DNA of 64,000 nucleotides from contig JAJDXR010000052.1 of NCBI GenBank assembly GCA_022823165.1, positions 29,354 to 93,353 of the forward strand, written 5' to 3'. Below the pieces are notes generated by a model. That model was not told the DNA's origin. It did not search any database and worked only from the letters and a program-made list of their open reading frames with translations. Positions 52,729 through 60,047 of the stretch are shown here, in pieces (within the stretch, counting starts at the first letter, position 1; every line of letters begins with the position of its first letter). The DNA is from Anaerolineae bacterium (GTDB taxonomy: Bacteria > Chloroflexota > Anaerolineae > Aggregatilineales > Phototrophicaceae). The position numbers and the translations under genes are program-made.

Positions 52729-53475
52729 CTAGCGTGCCCCGGCCAGGTCCCGGTCGTCGTCGGCGAATAGCAGCGGCGAGCCCTGGTTGGGATCCAGCGC
52801 TCGACCTGGCGGCCGGGTGTCATCTACCACGTCATGACGACGCGATGGCAATCCCGCCGGCGCGACAAGCGGCGCGCTGTGTGAGCGTGACATTCGCCAG
52901 TTGCGCGCATGACGGCGAATGAACCGGAAATAGATGAGCAGGCCCAGCAATGACAGCGCGACTACGATGCCGGCCGCCGCCAAGCCGGCGACTATCAGCG
53001 TCTGGCGGGCAGCGGGACCGAGTGAGCCGACGATTCCGCCCCGGTCGCTAAGGATCTCGCCAGTCAGCGGCTTGACGCCGACATCAATGATTGCCGGCGC
53101 CGCTCCCGGCTGAACGGATGCGCTGGCCGCTGCGCTCGTCGTGGCTTCGTATTCGCTGCTGGTGATGACCAGTTGGTAGTCGCCGGCGAGCAGCCCGTCA
53201 AAGCAAAACAGGCCGTCGCCGTAGGGGGCATCGTCCAGCAGCAGCGAGGCAATGGTTATGCCGCGGTCATTCAGCAAACTGGCGCCGACGCCCCGCGAAA
53301 TCGCCGCTTCAACGTCATCGCGGATACTGTTGCCGTTGTTGTCGGCGTAAGCTTGCAGGCAGATCTGGCCCCTGTCCTGCGCCAGCGTAAGCAGCGCGCC
53401 CACAAGCAACAGGCCAACCCAAATAGCCAGCGTCAGAGCAGTCTTCCGCGCCCCCGTCGCATTCGGCCAGGGCAT
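52729..53475 (-). CDS. Membrane protein with SdrD-B-like domain
   Basis: 248 residues. A membrane segment or signal (TLAIWVGLLLVGALLTLA, ~15-32) is followed by a SdrD-B/Cna-B-like beta domain (~35-115: ICLQAYADNNGNSIRDDVEAAISRG), a second membrane segment (~160-185) and a ~60-residue cytosolic tail. Coupled to the LysM gene upstream by a TGATG overlap. The two proteins probably sit together in the envelope. Confidence 0.7.
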   Translation of the reverse strand: MPWPNATGARKTALTLAIWVGLLLVGALLTLAQDRGQICLQAYADNNGNSIRDDVEAAISRGVGASLLNDRGITIASLLLDDAPYGDGLFCFDGLLAGDYQLVITSSEYEATTSAAASASVQPGAAPAIIDVGVKPLTGEILSDRGGIVGSLGPAARQTLIVAGLAAAGIVVALSLLGLLIYFRFIRRHARNWRMSRSHSAPLVAPAGLPSRRHDVVDDTRPPGRALDPNQGSPLLFADDDRDLAGAR

Positions 53476-54311
53476 CAGCGGCCACGCAGGAAGATTGAGA
53501 CGACCATGCCGCTGAAAAACACCAAGCCCGCCAGCGTCAGGGCGAATATGCCGCTGATTTCTCGCAGAATCGACGGCTCGTCAATGCCCGACTGTGTTTC
53601 GTCCGGCGCGACCGGCCCCAATGGCGAGCTGGTCTCAGCTTCAAAGCCCTGCTTAGCGCCGAACTCCACGACGGCCTCACTGCCTGCGCGCAGGTCCAAG
53701 CGCAAGCTGGCTGCGCTTGTCAAACCAAAGCCCGCCGGCGCCGCCGCGTTGATAACGTAAGATTTCGGCGACAGATCCCGCAGGCAGCGCGGCTCGGATT
53801 GGCCGTCCGTGAGGTATTGCAGCGCTTCGGCATTGGCCTCATCCAGCAAGAGGATTTCCGCATTGCCAAGATAGTCCTCGCCGGGTTCGCGCAGGCCATT
53901 CTGATTGGCGTCGGCGAACACGGCGAAACAGAGCCGGGGGCTGATATCGGCCGGGTCCATCATGGGCGCGGCAGCCGCGGCAATCGGCGCCGGAGGCAAG
54001 CCTGCCACCGAAGTCCTGCTGATCGCTCTTTCGGCTGCTTCAGCCTCCAGGTCCTCGGACGCCGGCTCTTCTTCGTCGCCCGTTGCGCCTTCAGGAATCA
54101 CGATCAAGCGGCGGCCAATCGGCAGGATGGCTTCAGGATCAAGCTGGTTTAGCTCAAGCAGCCGCTCAAGGGAGACGCCATAGGCGCTGGCGATGGAAAT
54201 CAGCGTCTCGCCGGCGTCAACAGTATGGACCAGGTCGCCGTTGGTCTGCGCCCCCACAGTCATGATTGCCGCAAGCCAGATTAGCGCGCTGCACAGCCGC
54301 CGCAATTCCAA
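53475..54311 (-). CDS. LysM and SdrD-B-like membrane protein
   Basis: 278 residues. TTG start at 54311 or the second TTG at 54305, which has better SD spacing. Signal segment LCSALIWLAAIMTVGAQ, LysM domain ~28-75 (HTVDAGETLISIASAYGVSLERLLELN ... IGRRLIVIPEG), acidic linker, then an SdrD-B-like segment (LCFAVFADANQNGLREPGEDYLGNAEILLLDE), and a C-terminal membrane helix (ISGIFALTLAGLVFFSGMVVSIF). It should bind peptidoglycan. First gene of the two-gene unit. Confidence 0.75.
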   Translation of the reverse strand: MELRRLCSALIWLAAIMTVGAQTNGDLVHTVDAGETLISIASAYGVSLERLLELNQLDPEAILPIGRRLIVIPEGATGDEEEPASEDLEAEAAERAISRTSVAGLPPAPIAAAAAPMMDPADISPRLCFAVFADANQNGLREPGEDYLGNAEILLLDEANAEALQYLTDGQSEPRCLRDLSPKSYVINAAAPAGFGLTSAASLRLDLRAGSEAVVEFGAKQGFEAETSSPLGPVAPDETQSGIDEPSILREISGIFALTLAGLVFFSGMVVSIFLRGR

Positions 54312-54347
54312 TCTCCGTGGTATTTCCGGCCAGACGAACTGGCGCGA

Positions 54348-54356
54348 ATTATAACA
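54348..54356 (-). promoter_or_regulatory. Extended -10 promoter of the LysM/SdrD-B genes
   Basis: TGTTATAAT on the minus strand, 37 bases before the TTG start. CTTTAT at 54376-54371 could be a weak -35. Confidence 0.5.
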
Positions 54357-54384
54357 TGAGGCGGAACTTGATAAAGGTCGCGGA

Positions 54385-54710
54385 GCGCATTACACGAACT
54401 TGATAACCTCGCCAAGTGAATACAAAAGTCCTGCGACCTCAGTAAGACCAAGAAAGTCATGATAAATTAGCCACCGAGTACACCGAGAATGAAAGAGTAA
54501 ACCGAGTAAAGCAGTCAAAATGCGCTATGGCGGTGTATATTGCAATGCGTTGGCTATTATCTTCGCCGCTGTGCCCTCTAGATCATTTAGCGTACTCAGT
54601 AGAAGCAACAATTTATGAGAAACCGAAATCAGACTGATTGCAGGGGGCGGGCCACCGGCTCGCCCGTAGGCACACCTTTTGAAGGGAATTATAGCCACGA
54701 TATTCACCAT
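54385..54710. repeat. Long copy of the composite CTCTGTG repeat with an embedded palindrome
   Basis: About 320 bp. Same block order as the copy at 43.2 kb: CGAACTTGATAACCTCGCC, CAGTAAGACCAAGAAAGTC, ATGATAAATTAGCC, CTGTGCCCTC, and a GGGAATTATAGCCACGATA end at about 54685. A GGGCGGGCC/GGCTCGCCC palindrome sits inside at 54644-54671, as if inserted into the element. No ORF. Confidence 0.6.
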
Positions 54711-55075
54711 TTCCGACTTAATTTGTGTTTCGTTTGTTTATCGTTATCTGTGATAAGATATAGATAGATGTAACTCACATCGTTGACCTTTGGGGGCATA
54801 ATGAGACAAGCCTTCGAACCCCGCTCCAAAGCCATCGACTCCTCGGCCAGGGCAGGCATTCGCGCGGCTCCGGCAATCTGCCGCGCGCCAAAGCCCAAGC
54901 TCCGGCAAATTCCTGTGCCAATGGCGACCAAGGCCAGATACATTGCTGGACGCTCGCCAGTTGTGGCGCCGGCTTGTGACAAGGACCCGGCATTTCCGCA
55001 TGCTTTACAGAGCCGCCCCCTCTTGGACAGACAATATCCGCAGCTATTGTAGGAAGGCGAAAATGTGCCATGCAA
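54704..55075 (-). CDS. Possible small zinc-ribbon membrane protein
   Basis: A 123-residue frame from a TTG at 55075, divergent from and overlapping the kinase start by 6 bp. It has two CxxC pairs (C12/C15 and C23/C26, SCGYCLSKRGRLCKACGN) and a hydrophobic stretch from residue ~44 (MYLALVAIGTGICRSLGFG). No SD; the start is doubtful. The frame may be chance, since the opposite strand is also open. Confidence 0.3.
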   Translation of the reverse strand: MHGTFSPSYNSCGYCLSKRGRLCKACGNAGSLSQAGATTGERPAMYLALVAIGTGICRSLGFGARQIAGAARMPALAEESMALERGSKACLIMPPKVNDVSYIYLYLITDNDKQTKHKLSRKW

Positions 55076-55960
55076 AACTCGCGCAGACTGCCACCCCTCC
55101 AGAATGACCAGCGCGACCCCGCGAATAGCGGGAATCCAGGCGAACCGGAAGTCACGGAGACTGATCGCCTGCTTGTTGACCGGCTCTTGGAAAAGCTGCG
55201 CTCCGAACGGCAGCAGCGCGCGCGCAAAGACCGCTGTTTGTCGATGATTTCGCATGAGCTGCGAACGCCGCTGGCATCTATCCAACTGTCCTACGATCTG
55301 CTGGCGCAATACAGCGAACAGGCAACGGAAGAGGAACGCCGGCGCCACCTGGACAATATCCGCCAGCAAGTGGCGACCCTCAACGAGATCGTGAGCGATG
55401 TGGTTGACTTGAGCAAATCCACGCCGGAGGAATTGGACTTCAGCCCCGAGCGGCGCGATTTGTTGACGCTGTGCCGCGACATCCTCGAATCTTTTGAGTT
55501 AATTCACCACCGGACGCATCAGTTCCATTTCCTCAGCCCCCAGAAAGAAATTCTGGCTGAGTTCGACCAAAAACTGCTGCGGCGGGCGCTGTCAAACCTG
55601 GTCGGCAATGCGGTGAAATATTCGCCGGCCGGCGGAGACATCCGCTTCGGGATTCAACGGGTCGGGCAGCGCGCGCGCATCACGATCGCGGACCAGGGAA
55701 TCGGCATACCCGCCGACGATACCGACTATCTCTTTTTAGCATTTCACCGAGGCGGCAATGTCGGCGCATTACCCGGCTCCGGGCTGGGGCTGGCCATCGC
55801 CAAGCAGGCGATTGACCTTCACGGAGGCGACATACAGGTATCCAGCGAGCTCAATATGGGCACGACATTCCAGATTACGCTGCCCTTGCGCCTGAGCGCC
55901 GAGCTTTTGACGGGCTCGCGACTGCTCGCGTCGCCGACTTCCGCTAAAATAGAGGCATGA
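55070..55960 (+). CDS. Orphan sensor histidine kinase
   Basis: 296 residues with no membrane segment and no input domain longer than ~50 residues, so a cytosolic kinase. H-box CLSMISHELRTPLASIQLSYDLL (phospho-His ~62), N-box RRALSNLVGNAVKYSP, G1 ADQGIGIP, G2 GSGLGLAIAKQAI. A coiled-coil-like segment (RLLVDRLLEKLRSERQQRARK) precedes the H-box. No response regulator is adjacent. Its stop overlaps the start of the PPC-domain protein (ATGA). Confidence 0.85.
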   Translation: MQNSRRLPPLQNDQRDPANSGNPGEPEVTETDRLLVDRLLEKLRSERQQRARKDRCLSMISHELRTPLASIQLSYDLLAQYSEQATEEERRRHLDNIRQQVATLNEIVSDVVDLSKSTPEELDFSPERRDLLTLCRDILESFELIHHRTHQFHFLSPQKEILAEFDQKLLRRALSNLVGNAVKYSPAGGDIRFGIQRVGQRARITIADQGIGIPADDTDYLFLAFHRGGNVGALPGSGLGLAIAKQAIDLHGGDIQVSSELNMGTTFQITLPLRLSAELLTGSRLLASPTSAKIEA

Positions 55961-57426
55961 TACGTCTCTGCCTTTGCCTGCTCATCAGCCTGTTGTCCCT
56001 GGCCGCCAACGCCCAACCGCGCGAGATCAGCGCCGACGACGCGCGCATTGAACATGAGGGACTTATCACTGGCGTCCTGAACGCTGAAAACGCGCGCGAT
56101 GTGTTTTTTGTCGACGGCTTGCGAGGCGAGGTGATTCGCTTTGAATTAGACATCGTCGACGGCGATCTGGATCCGATTCTGGCTGTATTCGACAATGTCG
56201 GGCAGCTGGCGCTTTTCCGCGATGACAGCGCGGCGGCAACGGGCATCCATCACGACCTGACCATGCAGCGGACTGCGCGCTATTTTGTGGTGGTGGGACG
56301 CTTTGGTTACAGCCTCGGGACGACCTCGGGCAGCTATGAATTGCGCATGACCCGCAAAGGCGTCCTGTCCGAACGGGGTAGCACACTGCGCTATGGCGAC
56401 TCGGTCATCGGCACGATCAGCGATACTAATGCCGAGGTCTATTACACTTTCCAAGCCGAGCAAGGCGATATCCTGACGATTTCGATGGTGCGTTCATCCG
56501 GTACGCTTGACCCCTATCTGCGCGTGGTCGATAGCGAACGCTTTGTCATCGCCGAAAATGATGACCAGCCCGGCGCCGAAACGCGCAATGCCCGCATTGA
56601 CGCGCTGATTATCCAGGAGACTGGCGCCTACATCGTCATGGCTACGCGCTACGATGACAGCTCTGGCAGTTTCGTGCTGAGCGTGGAAGAGGCGGACAAC
56701 AGCGGCAGCGGCACATCCCCCCAAGCGCCGCTGCCGATACACTTTGGCGATACGCGAACCGCCAGCTTGAGCCCGCTGCGCTTCGAGCGCTTTTACGCCT
56801 TTGACGCCAGCGAGAATGATCTCATCACTATCAGCATGGACCGAGGCGACAGTGGCGACCTCGACAGTTTCTTGTATCTGACGGATAGTGAATTCACCCC
56901 TCTGGCTGAGGATGATGACAGCGGCGAAGGGCAGAACGCCAAGATTATCGACTTTCGCATTCCCGCCGATGCCAGATACTACATAATCGCCACCCGCTTT
57001 GATGGCAATGTCGGCGTCACCAGCGGCGAATACCGACTCAGCCTTGAATTGCTGGACGACCCCTTCGCGGTCGTGCCGCCCGGCGTCGTCAGCCTTAATT
57101 ATGGCACCAGCGTTACCGGGCTTATCAACGACGACAATCAAGCCGATACCTACGCCTTCTATGGGCGGCGGGGCGAAATCGTGTCCATCTCGATGACCCG
57201 CGTCGACGGCAATTTGGACGCGCTGCTCGAACTGCTGAACAGCGCTCAGGAAGTGGTGACCAGGAATGACGACCGCGCCGGTAACGACCAGAATGCGCTG
57301 ATCGACAATTTCGCGCTGCCCGCCACAGGCGCCTACTACATCCGCGCCAGGCGTTATGCCGGGACTGACGGCGACCCCGACACCTACGGTTCATACGTCC
57401 TGGTGCTGGCGGAGCGCCCCGGCTAG
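55957..57426 (+). CDS. Secreted protein with four PPC-like domains
   Basis: 489 residues. Signal peptide MIRLCLCLLISLLSLAANAQ. Four beta-sandwich repeats of about 110 residues each resemble bacterial pre-peptidase C-terminal domains; each has a 'LDPxLxVxD(S)', 'EDDD/NDD', 'AxYxIxATRYDG' pattern and a G-rich end. Examples: LYRDDSAAATGIHHD, AENDDQPGAETRNARID, AEDDDSGEGQNAKIIDF, TRNDDRAGNDQNALIDNF. No protease domain accompanies them. Translation is coupled to the kinase upstream. It may bind polysaccharide or be a sensor partner of the kinase. Confidence 0.82.
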   Translation: MIRLCLCLLISLLSLAANAQPREISADDARIEHEGLITGVLNAENARDVFFVDGLRGEVIRFELDIVDGDLDPILAVFDNVGQLALFRDDSAAATGIHHDLTMQRTARYFVVVGRFGYSLGTTSGSYELRMTRKGVLSERGSTLRYGDSVIGTISDTNAEVYYTFQAEQGDILTISMVRSSGTLDPYLRVVDSERFVIAENDDQPGAETRNARIDALIIQETGAYIVMATRYDDSSGSFVLSVEEADNSGSGTSPQAPLPIHFGDTRTASLSPLRFERFYAFDASENDLITISMDRGDSGDLDSFLYLTDSEFTPLAEDDDSGEGQNAKIIDFRIPADARYYIIATRFDGNVGVTSGEYRLSLELLDDPFAVVPPGVVSLNYGTSVTGLINDDNQADTYAFYGRRGEIVSISMTRVDGNLDALLELLNSAQEVVTRNDDRAGNDQNALIDNFALPATGAYYIRARRYAGTDGDPDTYGSYVLVLAERPG

Positions 57427-57757
57427 CGCGCCTGTGGAAGCTCCCAATCGACATCCCAGGCAAGGGTGGCGCATGCCAGCGCATCATCAGCGCCTCGTCC
57501 AACAAGGGCGATGTGGCGCTGGATCCCTTCTGCGGCTGCGGCACAGCCATCGCCGCCGCCCACAAGCTGGGGGGATCGGCATCGACGGCATCATCAACTT
57601 CTTTAATGAAGACGCCAAGGGCAAGAAGAAGCCGCAGGCGGTGGCCGCGCAGGTCAAGTCGGGCAAGGTGAATTCGGGGCAGATTCGGGATTTGAAGGGC
57701 GTGGTAGGAGGCTGGTATAAGTCGCTGACCCGGGGGAAGAAGTATCGGCGGCTGTAG
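57427..57757 (+). pseudogene. Remnant of a DNA methyltransferase
   Basis: In one frame RIISASSNKGDVALDPFCGCGTAIAAAHKLG matches the DPFCG SAM motif of N4/N6 DNA methyltransferases; after about 57571 the reading continues one frame over as GIGIDGIINFF, then PQAVAAQVKSGKVNSGQIRDLKGVV, typical of their C-terminal part. The N-terminal two thirds are missing and a frameshift breaks the rest, so it is not functional. Its 5' edge abuts the stop of the PPC protein gene. Confidence 0.6.
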
Positions 57758-58076
57758 ATTTTGACGATTGGAGATTTGTTTGAGGGGTGGTGGAAGCGCG
57801 GGGATGTGAGTGAGGATGGGGAGAGTCAGCGGGGTTTGATTTGATTCACCACAGAGGACACAGAGAAGGACTGGAGGAGGTAGGGTTGATCAGGGAGGAG
57901 AGATGCAGGAAACCCTGCAACCGCCCTGCACCAGCCACGATATTACGATAAAGTAAAAGGCGCGGAAATCGTGAATTGGGAGTAGGAATCCGCATAAAAT
58001 ACACTCAACACTTGACATGTCTACCGTTCTTTGGTAGGCTTGCCTTCAGATTAATTTATTGTGAAAGGAATAGCTT
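57758..58076. other. 319-bp gap before the second AT-richer island
   Basis: Contains one CTCTGTG-type repeat (near 57843-57868, CACCACAGAGGACACAGAG) and, at the right end, the promoter of the next gene. No gene is seen. Confidence 0.5.
58012..58040 (+). promoter_or_regulatory. Promoter with inverted repeat CTACC/GGTAG
   Basis: TTGACA (58012-58017), 17-bp spacer, TAGGCT (58035-58040). CTACC (58021-58025) and GGTAG (58033-58037) form an inverted repeat across the spacer and -10, a likely operator for the XRE protein encoded in the second gene of this unit. Confidence 0.6.
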
Positions 58077-58664
58077 ATGCAGCAAATATTACCGTACGAT
58101 CCATTTCCATTCTTGACGCTGTCGCGGATTCACGCACTTAAGTCAGGAATTATGAGTTTCAATTTAGACTATCAGTCGATTATTGAGGACCGGTGGCATC
58201 TTTATCAGCACATGAGCGCCTGGCACCGAGCATTCGCCATGCGTCCTTTGGTATTGGCGCACATCTTAGAGGCTCTGTCCGATGAAGATGGCGTTGAGAA
58301 TTGCGAATTCCACAATATGCAAGGTATCTTGTACGATCGCGCCCATTTCTGTCGTCTCTTCAAGCTTCATGAGCCGATTGACAAGGCTTCTGTAGGAGGG
58401 CCCCGCATAGGTCGCGAACCGATTATCGTGTGGAGAGCAAGAGTTTTGCCCTCGCCGCGCCTTCTCTTTCCTCAGGAGGCGTTAGACGACGGTTTCATAC
58501 CTCCGCTATCACGGCTCTGCGTTTACGATATTGGATATTATGTGCGCCGCAGTGAAGTAGTCGAGTTATACTTCCTTCATCAAGACGGAGTCCAATTATA
58601 TGCAATGAAGCAGCTTGGCATGTTTAGTGACGACTATCCACAGGCCGGAATTGAAAGCGCGTAG
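58077..58664 (+). CDS. Unknown protein, first gene of an XRE/ImmA-type unit
   Basis: 195 residues, AT-richer than the neighbourhood. AAAGGA is 7 bases before the ATG. No recognised domain. The middle has ENCEFHNMQGILYDRAHFCRLFKLHEP, and the C-terminal part has IGYYVRRSEVVELYFLHQDGVQLYAM. Two short Cys/His clusters are not arranged as a known metal site. The next gene starts 44 bp downstream on the same strand, so the two are one operon under the operator at 58021-58037. In XRE/ImmA operons the neighbour is often the target or toxin; that is inference. Confidence 0.65.
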   Translation: MQQILPYDPFPFLTLSRIHALKSGIMSFNLDYQSIIEDRWHLYQHMSAWHRAFAMRPLVLAHILEALSDEDGVENCEFHNMQGILYDRAHFCRLFKLHEPIDKASVGGPRIGREPIIVWRARVLPSPRLLFPQEALDDGFIPPLSRLCVYDIGYYVRRSEVVELYFLHQDGVQLYAMKQLGMFSDDYPQAGIESA

Positions 58665-58708
58665 TCGTTAGTTGTACTCAACTGAAATAGAAACCTGAGG
58701 GACGGCGC

Positions 58709-59971
58709 ATGAATGATATTGCCAATCCCGAAATGTTGACTTTGGCGCGCGAAGTGCGAGGAAAGACGCAGACGCAACTGGCCAGAGAAAGTGGCGTTGG
58801 ACAGACAAAGATTTCACGCTACGAAGGAGATCTTGCGAAAGTGGATACGGAGGATCTTCGTGACATTGCCGAGGCGCTGGAATTTCCTGAAGAGTTCTTC
58901 TTTCAGAGCGGGCAAAGGTTCGGTGCGGAGTCAACGGAGGTTTTTCATCGGCGGCGGCGCTCCGTATCTGCACGGGACATTAGACGTATAGACGGACTGG
59001 TGAATCTGCATCGAATCAGCTGTGAGCGACTCCTACAAGCCTTTCAACAGATTGAGCCATTGACCGTTCCTTCACTGTCGACGAAAAACTTCGATACCAT
59101 TGATGATATTGCGTACGCTGTAAGATCCTTTTGGCAAATTCCTGGGGGCCCGATTAAGAATCTCATTGCCCGACTAGAGCAGGCGTCGTGTCTCGTTTTC
59201 AGCGTTGATTTCAAAATCGACAAGATTGATGAGGTTGTTCAATGGATACCCCCCTCGCCTCCCATAATTCTTGTGAACAGCAGTGCGCCAGCAGATAGGA
59301 TTCGTCTATCGTTAGCACATGCCCTCGGCCATTTAGTCATGCATCGAAACGAACTTCCTTACAAAGAGATGGAGCATGAGGCCAATCGATTTGCTGCCGC
59401 CTTCCTTATGCCAGAACACGACATAATTGATGACCTTAGGCCTGTGACAATTCAGCACATGCTTGAACTTAAACAATACTGGAAAGTATCGATGCAAGCT
59501 TTGATATACCGGGCAAAGGACTTGGAAGTAATCTCCGAGAGACGCTTCAAGTCGCTATTTCAGCAACTTAGCCGATTCGGCTATCGCAAGCGTGAACCGT
59601 ATCCAATTGGTCATGAAACACCGCGACTTGTTAAGAATCTTTTGGATAAATACAGAATTGAATTGGGATACACAGATGAAGAGCTTGCACGACTGCTGAG
59701 AATCAAAATTCAAGATCTATACCGATGGTATTATCCAGATCGGAAAATAGTAGATTTCGAGGAGGCGAAGTTGTCGAAACGACAGAAGCCTGGTACTAGA
59801 CCTAGAAGGCCCGGAGAGTATATTGAACGTGGTCCGCGTGGTGGCAAAGTTCGTAATCCACGAATTATAACCATAGAGCCCGGAGATTCACCACTGCCAC
59901 CAACTCAAAAGCCTGGACATACTTGGGAACGAAAAGGACCGTCAAAAACCAGAAAAAGAAGGCGAAAGTAA
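58709..59971 (+). CDS. XRE-family regulator with ImmA/IrrE-like pseudo-protease domain and YjzC-like C-terminus
   Basis: 420 residues. HTH ~8-60 (EVRGKTQTQLARESGVGQTKISRYEGDLAKV). ImmA/IrrE-like (COG2856/DUF955) domain ~150-270: LSLAHALGHLVMH then EHEANRFAAAFLMP. The zinc motif HExxH reads H204-A-L-G-H208, i.e. the catalytic Glu is Ala, while the histidines and third ligand remain, so it should bind metal but not cleave. The last ~60 residues (PGEYIERGPRGGKVRNP, PGDSPLPPTQKPGHTWER) resemble the small YjzC-type domain. GAGGG precedes the ATG. Confidence 0.8.
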   Translation: MNDIANPEMLTLAREVRGKTQTQLARESGVGQTKISRYEGDLAKVDTEDLRDIAEALEFPEEFFFQSGQRFGAESTEVFHRRRRSVSARDIRRIDGLVNLHRISCERLLQAFQQIEPLTVPSLSTKNFDTIDDIAYAVRSFWQIPGGPIKNLIARLEQASCLVFSVDFKIDKIDEVVQWIPPSPPIILVNSSAPADRIRLSLAHALGHLVMHRNELPYKEMEHEANRFAAAFLMPEHDIIDDLRPVTIQHMLELKQYWKVSMQALIYRAKDLEVISERRFKSLFQQLSRFGYRKREPYPIGHETPRLVKNLLDKYRIELGYTDEELARLLRIKIQDLYRWYYPDRKIVDFEEAKLSKRQKPGTRPRRPGEYIERGPRGGKVRNPRIITIEPGDSPLPPTQKPGHTWERKGPSKTRKRRRK

Positions 59972-60000
59972 AAGTACGAGGGAATTGGACCCTCGCACTT
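59972..60000. terminator. Bidirectional terminator between convergent genes
   Basis: AAGTACGAGGG and CCCTCGCACTT form an 11-bp stem with one mismatch and a 7-nt loop. Read toward lower coordinates it is followed by TTTTACTTT, so it suits the portal gene. It separates the XRE/ImmA gene and the portal gene. Confidence 0.65.
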
Positions 60001-60047
60001 CCGTTCCGTTCATCCCCTCTGTGCCCTCTGCGCCTCTGTGGTGAATC

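Noticed and set aside
54783..55052. Plus-strand 89-codon ORF with an ATG
   Set aside because: Pro/Arg/Ala-rich composition is typical of an antisense frame; the opposite frame with two CxxC pairs is at least as protein-like, and neither is certain.
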